From the NCBI RefSeq assembly GCF_003576645.1, contig NC_044916.1, positions 37,880,868-37,944,867 of the forward strand: a stretch of 64,000 bases of DNA. The letters run 5' to 3'. The notes below the pieces were generated by a model. The model had not been told where the DNA came from. It saw only the letters and a program-made list of their open reading frames with translations, and searched no databases. Below, one piece after another: positions 23,479-35,722 of the stretch (the stretch's first letter is position 1; each line of letters opens with the position of its first letter). Origin of the DNA: Ipomoea triloba. Lineage: Eukaryota; Streptophyta; Magnoliopsida; Solanales; Convolvulaceae. The position numbers and the translations under genes are program-made.

Positions 23479-24729
23479 TAAAAATATAAGCTGCTGCTCT
23501 GCAAAAGAATGGAAAGAGCCTAGATATCAACAACTGCTCCCTTACAGCATAATAGGCTGTTGGATACTTGCAAAAGAAAAATTATACAGTACTTGTTTGG
23601 ATACATTATTATTAGTTGTCACTGCAAAAATGGTGAATTCAGGGGTGTAGTGTTATTCTTTGGTTAGGATTGTTTGTTTGTATAGTAGCAGCAAGTGATG
23701 ATTCCATTTCAGAGGTTGGGTTCAGTTTTGTCATACAGTGCTGCTGCTACACATAATTGCCACTTGCCCCCAATTATAATACACACATATATACATGTAC
23801 GGTACGGCTTTATGCTGCTCTGTATATATATATATATATATATTTTAAATTATAAATTTGGCTTGAATTGATGATTACAACTTTTATTCTTCTCTTTCGG
23901 CATGTCATGCATTCACAATGATGCAAAACACTAGTACTAGTTTTCGAAATGAAAAATTCTAAAAAAATAATGAGAGGTGAGGTGAGGTTTTTGCTGCAGC
24001 AGCAGCAGCAATGGCAGCTCCGAGATGGGATGGTTAGTCTGGTATTTCATCTTAAGAAAAATACTGTGTACTCGCATTTTTTACTCTTACACAAAATTTT
24101 GATGTAAACATTTGTATTGAGATAGGCATAAAAAAATTACATAACTTATCAATGCTCATCACATCACAAAGTAAGATTGTGAAGTCCATGAAATTAAACT
24201 CTTCATCCTACATACAATTTCATATTACACACACAAACCTCAGGCTAAGGGGGCTCGTGCTATCCTCGGAGTCCGAGATGAGATTGATTCTGGTTCTGGG
24301 AAATCTGCTTCCATTTTGGGCCTTAACGGAGTGTAGTCTATTCCGCTTTAAACTAAGCCCATATGCATCCCACAACCACAATTTATTTTAGCACCAACCA
24401 ATAAACTAATTACAACTCACTCTCCAATCAAATTTTTGAACAACAACAGTCCGTCGTGGTGGCGGCGGCGGCGGTATCATCAGTACGTATATTTCGATAT
24501 AATTAGATTCCGGTAGGTTTTGTGCCAAAGCTGTGTATAATAATTATTCAATCATTCTCTTCCTTCCATTAGCCTGTAGCCAGCTACACTTTATACTCCC
24601 TTTTGAAGGAACTAGGGAGTTGCTTATCCGAATTTTTTTTATTTTTTATCTATCATCCGAGTATAGTATTCTTTCTTTCGGCGTTGAAAATCACAAAGAT
24701 TGTACTGTCTGTATCTTTTTTCTTGTAAA
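23479..24729. other. RWA 3' untranslated region and PPR 5' flank
   Basis: The left part is probable RWA 3' untranslated sequence. There is an (AT)n tract at about 23823-23842. A GGC-repeat at about 24459-24474 lies in the probable promoter or leader of the PPR gene. No separate gene is seen. Confidence 0.5.
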
Positions 24730-26727
24730 ATGATTTTGAAACAGAAATGTCAGTTGCTCTTCAAGCTGCATAAACCTTCACTACCTTTGATCCATCAAGC
24801 AAACCCCATTTTCAATTTCGATCACCCAAATCATAAAATCCCAATAGCTTGTGAAGAATCTGAGGTTGTGAATAGGCTGAAAAATGAACTAAATGCCGGG
24901 ATGGCTTTGGAGTATTTTAAATATGTTTCCAAATCCAACTCTTTCAACCATACTCTGCTAACATACCAAGTGATGGTTGAGAAACTTGGCCGCCATGGTG
25001 ACATGGATGGAGTTCAGTACCTTTTGCACCAAATGTACTTAGAAGGGATTAATTGTTCCGAAGATATGTTTGTTGCTGTGATCAGTTCCTATAACAAAGC
25101 TGGGGCAGCTGAACACTCCTTAAAGATGTTTTATAGAATGCAAGACTTTGGTTGTAAACCCACAGTCAGGGTTTATAATCATCTATTAGATGCATTACTT
25201 AGTGAGAACAGGTTTAATATGATCAATCCTATATATAGTAACATGAAAAAGGATGGGATTATGCCGAATGTTTTTACATACAATATTCTTTTGAAAGCCC
25301 TGTGTAAGAATAACAGGGTGGATGGGGCTCACAAGTTGCTTGTGGAAATGTCAAACAAAGGTTGCTCTCCTGATGAGGTAAGCTATACGACAATTGTGTC
25401 TTCATTGTGTAAGTTAGGTAGAGTGAAAGAGGCCAGAGACATAGCTATGAGGTTTGGTTTCAGTATTGTTCCCGTTTACAATGCACTGGTAAATGGACTT
25501 TGCAAACAATGCAATGTCAAGGAGGCAATAAAGCTGTTGGATGAGATGATGGACAATGGTGCTACTCCTAATGTCATTACTTACACTACAATATTAAATG
25601 CTGCATCAGAGTTGGGGAATGCACCGCTCTCTCTTTCCATCTTAGCAAAAATGTTTGTCAGAGGATGTTCTCCGAATATTTACACTTTTACTACTTTGAT
25701 AAAGGGAATATGTCTAGCTGAAAGGTGGGATGTAGCGCTTGATGTGTGGCATAGTATGATCAAAGAAGGTATTTTTCCTAATGTTATTGCATATAACACA
25801 TTAATACGTGGTCTTTGTTTGTATGGAAATATGTATGCAGCTTTATCTATCTTCAACCAAATGGAAAGACACAGCTGTTCTCCAAATTTGACAACCTTTA
25901 GCACTCTTATAGATGGCTTTGCAAAATCTGGAGATTTGAGTGGTGCATCTGAGATATGGAACAAGATGATAACTCTTGGTTGCCGTCCAAATGTTGTGGC
26001 ATATACATGTATGGTGAATGTGCTGTGTAAAAATTTCATGTTTGAAGATGCTTATATAATTATTGAAAATATGATGGCTGATAATTGCCCCCCAAACACA
26101 GTTACATTTAATACACTTGTGAAAGGTTTATGTGCAAGTGGTAGAGTTGATTGGGCAATGGTGGTCTTTAATCAAATGGAGAAATTTGGGTGTTCACATG
26201 ATGCGACCACATATAAGGAGCTATTGAATGGGTTGTTCAAAATTAACAGCCTTACCCTTGGATTGGAGCTTGTAGTGGAGATGGAGGAAAAAGGAATCCA
26301 CCTTGATCTGGTGGCATACAATACTATAGCATGTGGTTTTTGTCGCATTGGGATGCCTGAGGAAGCTCCAAAAGTTGTTGCAAAGATGCTGATAAGGGGA
26401 ATTGAGCCTGATGTCTTCACATTCAACACACTAATAAATGCCTACTGTAAGGGTGGTAATGTCAAGCTTGCCTATCAGCTTCTGGATGTAATGAGTGCAG
26501 AAGGATGGAACCCAGATTTAGTTTCATATACTAGTCTTATAGCTGGGTTCTCTGAATTGTATGATTTCGAAACAGCTATCAGTTGTGTTTACAGAATGAT
26601 AGATGAAGGAATCCCCCCAAACACATCCACATGGAACATTCTAGTCCGTGCTTTGGTTAGCAAGATTGGGTACGTTGATGCAGTAGGATATTTAGATATT
26701 ATCTTGGTAAGTAGAGCAAGAAGTTAA
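24730..26727 (+). CDS. P-class pentatricopeptide repeat protein (At3g48810-like)
   Basis: Single exon, 665 residues. PPR proteins bind organellar RNA, one repeat per nucleotide, and act in processing, stability or translation of mitochondrial or plastid transcripts. From about residue 80 to the end there are some 16 consecutive ~35-residue repeats of P type, each with the pattern 'xPNVxTYNxLIxGLCKxGxxxxAxxLxxxM' (for example GIMPNVFTYNILLKALCKNNRVDG). No E, DYW or SMR domain follows, so an RNA editing role of the DYW type is unlikely. The first in-frame ATG is at 24730; its N-terminus (MILKQKCQLLFKLHKP) is basic and acid-poor, as expected for an organellar targeting peptide. Length and layout resemble Arabidopsis At3g48810, but orthology is not proven here. 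Confidence 0.9.
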   Translation: MILKQKCQLLFKLHKPSLPLIHQANPIFNFDHPNHKIPIACEESEVVNRLKNELNAGMALEYFKYVSKSNSFNHTLLTYQVMVEKLGRHGDMDGVQYLLHQMYLEGINCSEDMFVAVISSYNKAGAAEHSLKMFYRMQDFGCKPTVRVYNHLLDALLSENRFNMINPIYSNMKKDGIMPNVFTYNILLKALCKNNRVDGAHKLLVEMSNKGCSPDEVSYTTIVSSLCKLGRVKEARDIAMRFGFSIVPVYNALVNGLCKQCNVKEAIKLLDEMMDNGATPNVITYTTILNAASELGNAPLSLSILAKMFVRGCSPNIYTFTTLIKGICLAERWDVALDVWHSMIKEGIFPNVIAYNTLIRGLCLYGNMYAALSIFNQMERHSCSPNLTTFSTLIDGFAKSGDLSGASEIWNKMITLGCRPNVVAYTCMVNVLCKNFMFEDAYIIIENMMADNCPPNTVTFNTLVKGLCASGRVDWAMVVFNQMEKFGCSHDATTYKELLNGLFKINSLTLGLELVVEMEEKGIHLDLVAYNTIACGFCRIGMPEEAPKVVAKMLIRGIEPDVFTFNTLINAYCKGGNVKLAYQLLDVMSAEGWNPDLVSYTSLIAGFSELYDFETAISCVYRMIDEGIPPNTSTWNILVRALVSKIGYVDAVGYLDIILVSRARS

Positions 26728-27841
26728 AAGTTTGAACTGCAGCCGCCTTGATATTGAACCACTGACAGTGAATATGCATTGTTGTGGCTCTAATGCTGCA
26801 ACAACGTACAAACTTTGAAAAGATTTCATTATAAAGAATGCAGGTCCAAATCCTTCATTGCTTTGAGTGCTTTATGTTGCTTGCTTTGGGCCGCCTACTA
26901 TTGGAAAGAATTACTCATAAGGTATGGTATATTAATCTGTTATCTGCTGTGCGGTGATTTTTTCCTTTTTGTTTGAATTAGAATCCATTTTAACTTCATC
27001 TGTCAATGAATTTTTTAGTGAGGAGGGAGAATCTAGAGATTGAAGGGGATGATTTGCTAAAACTTAAAAGGTTGTTGCCCTCTGTTGTGCTGATTGAGCA
27101 AATACAGTAACAAACTAACAACTAGTTGCTGCCTGACGGAAGTATGGTGAAGATCCTGCTGAATGTTGTATGTAATTCATGAGATGGAGTGATTGGAAGT
27201 GGCGGGTGGGTTACCTTTAGATGATCTCATTAGTCTGCAATGTACATGAAGAGAAGAGAAGAGAGCATGAATATTGTTGTTTTGTTTTGATACGATGATG
27301 AGCATGCATGGTAATTGGTATGGTATGATATGCGGAAAACAAATTTCAGATGGTGTTATAATTGAGCAGCAAAAATGGAGATGGAGTCTGATTTCTTGTA
27401 CTCTGATCTGAGGAAGATGAGATAAACATGTGTATGTTTGTAAAGGCAATATAGATAGATAGATAGATAGATACAATGGTCATGTTTCCTTCTGTTGTAC
27501 TGTTGGCAATTGGTACTTTGCATCTGACATTGTAGAGCCAAATAGTTTTAAGCCTGCCTGAGCTATGGGCTTCTTGAGCAGGAGCTTAAAAGAACAGAAG
27601 ATTTAAAGTTAAGGAAGAACACACAGCTAAAGAAGAAAGAATCATAATGTCAAGATCTTAACTCCAATGTTAATGGTAATGGTAATGGTAATGGATTGGA
27701 CAATACATTCAAAGTGTACACAAATTCGCCTAATTTCACCACTCGCAGCATATTTCTTCCCAAAATAAAGCAGCAACCATAAGATAAGCGGAGCTAAGCT
27801 ACTACATACTTAGAATAATAGAAGATTATAGATACAACAAC
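26728..27841. other. Convergent 3' flanks of PPR and bS6 genes
   Basis: 3' flanking DNA of two genes that point at each other. It holds short microsatellites, (GATA)n at about 27449-27471 and (TAATGG)n at about 27669-27692. No gene is seen. Confidence 0.6.
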
Positions 27842-29331
27842 CTACACTTGCATTTTCCTTCTCTCTGGCCTTGGAATAGTTGGGGGCTTATTATCTCTAT
27901 GTTTCCTGTTATCATCTTCTTCTTCTTCTTCATCATCCACATAAATAACACCATCATCATCATCATCATACATTTCTAGCTCAGCCTCAACCTCATCATC
28001 ATCCCATTCATCTTCATCATCATAATCCATGTCGTCCTCCTCCTCCTCCTCATCATCATCATCATCATCATCATCATCACCAGCACACAGTGAATGGTAT
28101 TCAGGAGGAGGAGGACAATCCTCTGTTTCTGCCTTGTCTTTCTTCATGACAAGATGTCGAATGACTCTCTCATCTTTGTCAAGCAAGTTCTTGAAATCAT
28201 TAATCCATTTGGCTTCCATTTCAAAATTCATCAAAATATAGTGAGCATTGCTTGCTTTTTGTATCTTGTAGGCCAATCTTCGCATACCCCAGTCACTGAA
28301 TCTCCATACCTTTCCTTTCTTCTCCTCCAAAAATTCTGCAACAATATTAAAGTAAGTGCATCCATCCTTAAGAACAACAAACCAACATTTCAAAAGGACA
28401 GACTACATTTTTTTTTTGTGGAGAGAGAGGCAGGAATGAGCACAACACCATGTAAGATGAGGAGGAATCTATGAATAAAAGTCCCATCCTAATTTTCTAT
28501 TAGTGCCAACATGTATCATTCCTAATACTATTAAAGAAGCAGTACACACCTCGAACCATCATATTCACACTCTCTACCTCTTCCTTGTGATCTTCGTGAA
28601 TCAAGTATACAACCTCGTAGTGCCGCACTGCATAAGAAACACATTCACTATTACGAAACAAAATAGGCTGAAGTTCATGATTGAGTGAAAACAGTTTCTA
28701 TTAGAATGGCTTACTTCTTTCCACATTCAAATCGCTCTCCAGCCGAAGATTTAAAGATTCAAAAAGTGCTCCTGCAAGCAAATGAAACAATCTCAACCAC
28801 AACAGGGAATCCACTCACTTATCAACAATAAACAAAACAGTCACTTACGTTCTTCAGCATCTGCAAACTCGGGCAGAAGCCTACCATCTTCTTTAACCGT
28901 CGCCTGTTAAAAGTGATAATCATTTATATACCCCCCAAAATAAAAACCAATTTATAATCCACAAAGAAAAGGGGATGAATTTATATCCTCCAACAAATCT
29001 GGTATATGCACGGCTATCAGTAGAATAGGAGGAGAATAGCTTTATAATTTACCTCTTTAAGGAGGATAGCTTCAGGAAAAGGACCAGTGGCTTCGTCTGG
29101 TCTTGGAACGAAGCTGTGGGTGTCGGCCTTCTTCTTCTTATTTGCAGCCGCTATCAGGGAGGAGAATCTCAACTTTCTAGAGTAAAATGGAAGAGACAAA
29201 GAAGAAGGATGAAGATTCACTTTTGCTGAATTGGAATTGGAATGAAAGTTTCGATTTTGAGGATACCCATCACAAGAAGCGGCTATCAATTTCCCAACTT
29301 CTGGAGCAGCGGTGAGGAGAAATGACTCCAT
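27842..29331 (-). CDS. RPS6: Plastid 30S ribosomal protein bS6 with long acidic tail (5 exons)
   Basis: Exons in coding order: 29331-29053, 28903-28849, 28771-28715, 28627-28550, 28335-27842; GT-AG throughout and frame preserved. Product about 320 residues. It is a component of the small subunit of the chloroplast ribosome. Residues 1 to about 60 are rich in Ser/Asn/Leu and basic residues with almost no acid, typical of a plastid transit peptide. The S6 fold runs from about 130 to 225: MRHYEVVYLIHED, then EFLEEKKGKVWRFSDWGMRRLAYKIQKASNAHYILMNFEM, ending DERVIRHLVMKKDKAE. Residues about 241-297 are almost entirely Asp and Glu, encoded by GAT/GAG triplet runs, making the protein much longer than a bacterial S6 (about 100-135 residues). 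Confidence 0.9.
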
Positions 29332-29599
29332 TTTACAAGCTCAAAACTTCTCAATCAGAGGAGAAGATAGGGAGGGAGGTTTTAGCGGGGGATAAGTCGA
29401 TAAGGGCATAAGGGGGTCGCCTCTGTAGTTTTGAACAATATGAGGAGTTTATAAGTAATTTCATACCACTTTTTCCCCATAAATAGTATTTCAAAAATAT
29501 ATATAGTATTTAAAATATAATTCCTAATTTTTTATTTTATTATTTAAAATAAAAATTATAATTAAGTTAAAATTATGAATTATAGAAAAGCAAATAAAA

Positions 29600-30075
29600 G
29601 GGAAAATGGTCAAATAGGCCCTCGAACATTTCATAAGAAGTCAATTAGGTCCACGAACTTTTAAAACGTGCAATTAGACCCTCAAACATGTCAAAATAAG
29701 GCAATGAAGCCTATAAACAGGTAATTGACCTGTTATTACCGGTCATTTGGATTTTTCGGCGACCGGCCACACTTTCCGGCCACCGACGACACAGTCATCT
29801 GGTGGCCTTCTTCACGGAGAAGGCGGCCATTCGCCGGAGACGGCGACAGGCGACGATTCGGTCATCGCCGGTCGCCGGAAAGTGTCGTCGGTGGCCGGAA
29901 AGTGTCGCCGATCGCCGGAAAATCCAAATGACCGGTAATAACAGGTCAATTACCTGTTCGTGGGCTTCATTGCCTTATTTTGACATGTTTGAGGATCTAA
30001 TTGCACGTTTTAAAAGTTCGTGGACCTAATTGACTTCTTATGAAATGTTCGAGGGCCTATTTGACCCTTTTTCCC
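29600..30075. mobile_element. Foldback MULE-like MITE with ~170 bp inverted arms
   Basis: The left arm (GGGAAAATGGTCAAATAGGCCCTCGAACATTTC onward) is repeated inverted at the right end over about 170 bp (to the CCAAATGACCGGTAATAACAG region). The centre is GC-rich and itself palindromic (CCGGCCACCGACGACAC / GTGTCGTCGGTGGCCGG). Flanks read CAAATAAAA (29591-29599) and AAATAAAA (30076-30083), an 8-9 bp duplication as in Mutator-like elements. It lies upstream of the bS6 gene. Confidence 0.85.
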
Positions 30076-30083
30076 AAATAAAA

Positions 30084-31118
30084 TAATAGATGATGTGTAA
30101 GACTATCCTTATCTCAACAAGTTAACCCCTTTTAAGTTGATGTAATGATGTGGAAGGTAATGTGAATTTTTGTTTTCTTTTTTGTTAGCTTATGTGGCTT
30201 GCAAGCTTGCTGTAATAGCAAGTTTGCAATTGATTTTTATTTTTTATTTTAAATGCAAGTAAGATTGCTTTTGAAAAATGATAGAGTATTGTAAGGATGT
30301 AGAGAAAATAGTAGAGAACTTACAAATTTGATGATGTGAAAGTGAAAGAGTATTACAAGAATAATGATAGTCTAAGAATTTGAATGAGTTAAGGCCCAAA
30401 AAAAATGAGGAAAAAAAAAAAGAAGGGTCGAAAAGAAAATAGGAAAGGAGATTATAATCTGATTTGGAGCCACAATTTGGATGGAAAAAGGAAGAACCAT
30501 TGTGAATGCACTATGTACTAACTTCACATCTACTTTAAATTATATATATTTGTTGTCCCTATAAAATAATGAAATAACCAACTTCACTACGTTTTGCCTT
30601 ATAATGAACAAAAGATAAGGATAAAGCGATAAAATGTAGAGTCAAAACCTAATTCTTTCGACAAAAAACAGTGCTTGTAATACTTTGATGAACTTGAAAG
30701 CTATAGTATGGGTATAGTCTATATTGACCAAAAAGCTCGGTCAGCGCAAGAGTTCATCCAAAATCACGTCATTCGCCATCACCATCATTCATAGCTCCAT
30801 TTTTTTTTTTTTTATAAATATCAAAAGTATACCCTGTGAATGTGATCGTATCTCAATTTATCATTGATCATCACATTTTGTGGAACAACCCTTTGAAAGA
30901 GACTCGCAATAATAATGCCTCAAAAAGTGAAACTAGAAAATTTAACCTGCCTGCCTGCCTCACCTGCGCAACCATAATCAACTCCAGAAAGAAACATTTA
31001 CAGAGGCAATTCACTATTCAGCTATCCGTTGCTTCGTGCAGTCATGGTCTCCGGTATATTCAGTTGTTAAATGTTAAATTCTCTCAGCTTTCACTTTCCT
31101 AAACAATAGGGTGACTGC
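30084..31118. other. Intergenic DNA
   Basis: AT-rich with T- and A-runs (30408-30422, 30801-30813). The right end is probable 3' untranslated sequence of the J-protein gene. No gene is recognised. Confidence 0.55.
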
Positions 31119-34100
31119 TTACCATTGTTTTTTCCCTTTCTTCTTTTTCTTGTTTCCACTGCCACCACTACCTTTGCAGCTGTTTCCACTCTCAGTACCT
31201 GGAGATTGTGATGTACTACTGCCACTGCCAGTAAAACTATTAAACACACCTGCTTGTACAGCATTCTGTAGCCACTCAACAAATTCCTCTTCTGTCATCG
31301 TCTCTTCCAAATTTGGATTTGGCATCCCACCTCTATGCCCTGAGGAGCTACCTCTTTTCCCATTGCTACTCTTTAACGTCATATTTGTGTTTACATGGAA
31401 ACTTGGCTTGTGACTGTTAGCAGGACATCTCATTCCCTGTAACCAGTATATATATACACACACACACATAATGCCCCAAGTGAGGTTCTGATGTCAAAAA
31501 CTACCATTAACAAACCAAGTTAAAATACATATACATACAATATAATTACAAGGAACGAAAAACCTACCTGGCAAGTATACCACTCAGTTGCATCATATAT
31601 CTTGTTATCAGCACAAACATATGCAGAAGGAGTGTCTACCTACTCATCAACGCAGGTTGAAACTAGATCAAACTCAGTACCAGTTTACTATAGATATACA
31701 AGGTTTTCCATCTTCATATGATGTGTACCTTCAGCAGTAGTCCAAAAAAGAAGGGCTGTGAGGTCTGTTCAACCCATCCATCTCCATCTTTAGCCTGGTG
31801 GAAATCTTTGCATTCCTTTAAAGATACAAAAACAGAAAAAAGTAAGAATCCTTAATGATTAGAATTGAGTTCTAATATTTATTTCTGTTTTGGTTGTGCA
31901 AATTCGAGGGGATGTGCATATTTAAAACTATACGGAAAAAGGAAAACACCTGACACCATCTTGCTTTGTGTTTTACTCTGTCAGTGCAAATCCAGAGATG
32001 GAACTTGCCACACTTCTTGCAGGTAATCCGTTTAGACTCTCCAAGAGGATCCTCACCAACAGCTTCTGAATGACCAAATCTGTGGCCTCTATTCTGTAGT
32101 TGTAACACAAAGGTTGAGCATAGAAACGAAAAGTTTATAGTAAACCCTATAATAGTACTTGAGTCAGCACAGCAAAGATCCATTGCTTTCAAATAAAAGA
32201 GTATTGCATGAACCAAGTCTTTATGGATAACCATACACCTATCACAAGCTTATTCTTTATGAGAACCAAAAAAATCAATACACAATATAGCTATATTTAG
32301 GCGAGTGTATAACACTGAAATAAGGTTTTAACTGAAAAAAGCCTATTTGAATGTTTAATATAAAATAAATCAGCTTGTTAAACCTTTTGAGAAGTATTTT
32401 GGAAGCTACGGATGTAATTTATCAGTTCTTCTCTCCTCAACTCATCATCGTATGTTTTTCGCTTGAAAGAATCAAGTAAAACCTGAAAAAGAATATAAAC
32501 AAGTTATAACCAAAGCATGGGAATAGCAAAAGAATAATAGAAAACCAAAATTGGAATGCAATTTGTACCTCATATGCATTTTGGAGTTTCTTGAAAGCCT
32601 CTGCAGCCCTTTCATTTCCCATATTCTTATCAGGATGGACCAGCATTGCCTGAATGCAAAAATAAGTTTAACTGATTGGCAAAACCCACATTTTTGTTTT
32701 CCCTTTCTCTTTGGCAAGGAACAAAAATTATCATGGCTAATCACTTGGGGGCAGTCAGTGAGTGGAGACAAAAGCCAATGTAACTTCATACAGTAGAGAA
32801 CAATAGTGAATTTTGCTTTATCTTCAAAAAAAGTGAGCTGATGAAATTTAGTTAATGCTTGCCTTTTTTCTGTACTCCCGCTTGAGAATAGAAACATCCA
32901 CATTCTGAAATCGGGATAAACCCAATGCTGAATAGTGATCTGCACAGTTCAACAATCTGATAACTTCATTTTCAGATGTCATTTCCGAGTCAGATCCACT
33001 GGTTGAAGGTATTCCTGCACTATGATCAGCAGGTAGTCCACCACCAACATCAGCAGACACTCCAGCTGTTTGTTCTGGAAAGCTGTCGGGTCTTCCTTGC
33101 TCATTTAAATTATTCTTCAAGAAGAATATCAGAACATCACTTGAAATGAATGACAAGTTTAAACCTAAGAGTAAACCAAGCCATCCAACATATGTCCGTC
33201 CACAATAGACAGAATACAAGGTCATAATGAACACTGCAATGCGCTCATGGCTCAATCTGAAGAGAACCCCTGAATTATGAAAATTGAAATTCTTAACCGG
33301 GCAAAAAGAAGAGATGAAAATGCTTATAAACAAATGTCGAAGGATCACCTCCACACAAGATGACAGGGATTGCTATAAAAAACCTTCCATAGATCCACAA
33401 GAAAGCAAGACCAATAATGGATAATGCCAGAATTGCAATAACGAAGCCAGAAAGAAGTCCAATTACAGAAACTGCTGCCTGAATGAGAATAAGAACCCAT
33501 TAACATAAGAAAAATATGAACAATCAAGAAGCCAGTATTAGTTGAGTAAACACAATATAGATGCAGTTCACACAAACTAATTATTGGATATATAGAAAAG
33601 TAACTAAAACATCATGGACCATGGTGCATTAAGTCACTCATTGAAATGCCTTCAGTAATAGAAATACATACAAAATGGGAACCACATTAGATGAAGCAAA
33701 AATAAAGGTGAAAATATTAATGAGGTGAAACTCAAATCTAGATTGATTCTAAGCAGCATAACTGAACATTCAATATCAATGAGGTGTAATTCAAATCTAG
33801 ATTACTTCTAAGCACAATGTCATCTCTTGATCCCAAGAGGAAAAGGAAGGGTTCTTACCAGAATCAATAGAAACTTTAATTTGCTCACTGCAATCAAAGA
33901 AAGAACACCCCACCACACGATTGAAAATAGTGAAGCTGTCCCCATGCATAGAAAGGAGCCCATGCCTCTAAGACTGCAGTCCAACCAAACCATTGATAGC
34001 AGAAGCAGTATATTGCCAAAATGCATAATCCATTTTAAGGCAACAGGATATGCTTGTTCAACCTTCTTTCGAGCATACTCACTAGCATTTGATATAATGC

Positions 34101-34683
34101 TCTTGATATGTCTAAGCAATGGCTTCCTCCTCTCTAGCCATTCAATACATGACCTTGACAAAGACAACGCTAAGGTCCCCAAATACCTAAAAACAACTTT
34201 AATGGAATGCTCAGCATTTTGTCGAGTAGTACACAATCCTTCTACTGAGGAACTAGATCTGCTATTTGGATCCTCAGAGCCATGATTATTGCAGGGAGGT
34301 GTTTCTTTCCCTTCTCTTAACTCAAGATCTTCTGTTGTATGTGGATGATTATCATGCTTTCCTGCATAACTGCTAGCAGGTTCTGCGTGCTCGGTCACTG
34401 TTGAGGCAACCACATCTTGCTTCTCCTTTTTTAGTGACTTTCTATATTTGTGTTTGCTTTTCATCTTTTCTTCAGGTTGAGGGGTACTATTCAGTTCCTG
34501 AGTTAAAGACACACTTGGTAGATTACCATTTAAAAGCTCTTCTCCAGTAATGACATCTGTCTCACTCGCAATACTCCTTTCTCTTTTATCTGGAAATCCA
34601 GAAACAGAATCTGAAAATCCTTTTCTAGAGTTTGCTAAATGATTATTAAACCCTTGCTTTTGTTGGTTTCCTTTACGAGCCAT
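31119..34683 (-). CDS. Membrane-anchored J-domain protein with Jiv90 domain, DNAJC14-like (9 exons)
   Basis: Exons in coding order: 34683-33859, 33478-33349, 33269-32863, 32649-32569, 32482-32384, 32093-31950, 31815-31729, 31639-31568, 31436-31119; product about 720 residues. Intron 3 is GC-AG (AAG/GCAAGC); all others are GT-AG. It is an Hsp70 co-chaperone of the endoplasmic reticulum type. Residues 1-150 are polar and low complexity. Several hydrophobic segments follow (about 210-365). The J-domain spans about 424-488 with HPD at 459-461 in LVHPDKN. A Cys-rich Jiv90 region follows (about 505-600; CKKCGKFHLWI, then ARWCQECKDFH and IYDATEWYTCQGM). The C-terminus is Gly/Ser-rich and ends in a lysine run, KKKKKGKKQW. 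In animals this domain order defines DNAJC14/Jiv; plant clients are not known to me. Confidence 0.9.
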
Positions 34684-35469
34684 GAGTCATCTGTTATCAG
34701 TAAATATTTGGGCATGGAATCATTTCAATTTATTCACAGTGATGTCATTTGATTACACACCTGTTGCCATAACAAAAACCCAAATATTAATGTATGCAAA
34801 TCATTTCCTAACTGCAGCTTAAACTCAAATATGATCTTGTTTTGCTGCTTACAATGATTTTGAATATGCAACACTCACCGCTTAAAACGCAGAGCATGCA
34901 TTTTAATACGACAAAATTAGTAATAATTGCAATTACAAGTAAAAGTTCAATTATAAAATTTTGGCAACGCTTCAAAATTCAACTAATAATCTAGACAAAC
35001 AGACGAAACAGTATGCATATCCAAACATACAGACAGACAGATAACAACGATGGCAGCATACGTGTTGCTGAAAGCCCCAAAGAATTGATTAGAGTCGGAT
35101 TCCTATTAAAGGTATGCTAGAGTTCGTTGTTCAGCTCAGAACCCTAACTTTTCATAATTCTCTTGATAAAACGAGGGAATCTCAGGACAATAACAGTAGA
35201 TACATGTGTGTGTGTGTGAAGAGAGAGATAGAGATGGCGCTTACAGTAAATTCCAGGAAGACGATGAGCAGAATCGTAGAGCGAAGTGGAATAAAGACTA
35301 TTTTGAATATTATTTATATTTTGTTAAATTTTTAGAAAAACAAACACATGATACGAATGAAGTAAAACGCGGATGCGGTGTAGATAGGCGGGCGTTACTC
35401 TCAACGGGTTTTCTTCTCTCTGCGTAGGTGGGCTTCGGGTTTGGCCCACAGGCCACAACTGCAATCATG
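34684..35469. other. 5' flank of the J-protein gene
   Basis: Probable 5' untranslated region and promoter; a short (TG)n and GAGA tract lies at about 35205-35234. No gene is seen. Confidence 0.5.
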
Positions 35470-35722
35470 ATTGCATGGACCATGGTCCACACAACTCCAA
35501 AAATTAAAAGTACATTATTTTTGTACTGAATGTACATTATTTTTATATTGTAGGTACATTATTTTAGGGTACATTATTTTTGTACTGAAGGTACATTATT
35601 TTATATATACTGTCAAATAATGTACCTACAGTACAAAAATAATGTACCTTTAATATAAAAATAATGTACTTTTTATTTTTGGTCCACACAGTTGTGTGGA
35701 CCATGGTCCATGCAATAATTTG
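35470..35722. mobile_element. Palindromic MITE (MULE-like), copy 2
   Basis: Same family as 4949-5194: inverted ends ATTGCATGGACCATGGTCCACAC, a GGTCCACACAGTTGTGTGGACC hairpin near the right end, and arms made of GTACATTATTTTTGTACTG repeats. The left hairpin is degenerate (CACACAACTCCAAAAATT). No clear target duplication was found. Confidence 0.7.

Noticed and set aside
24700..24729. Upstream extension of the PPR frame to 24700
   Set aside because: The codon at 24700 is TTG; the first ATG is 24730 and gives a good targeting peptide.
28029..28474. Plus-strand Ser-rich frames across the bS6 gene
   Set aside because: Antisense of the acidic tail (GAT/GAG read as ATC/CTC); no family match.
29725..30029. 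Arg-rich frames in the foldback element
   Set aside because: They follow from the palindromic GC-rich core, occur in several frames at once and match no protein.
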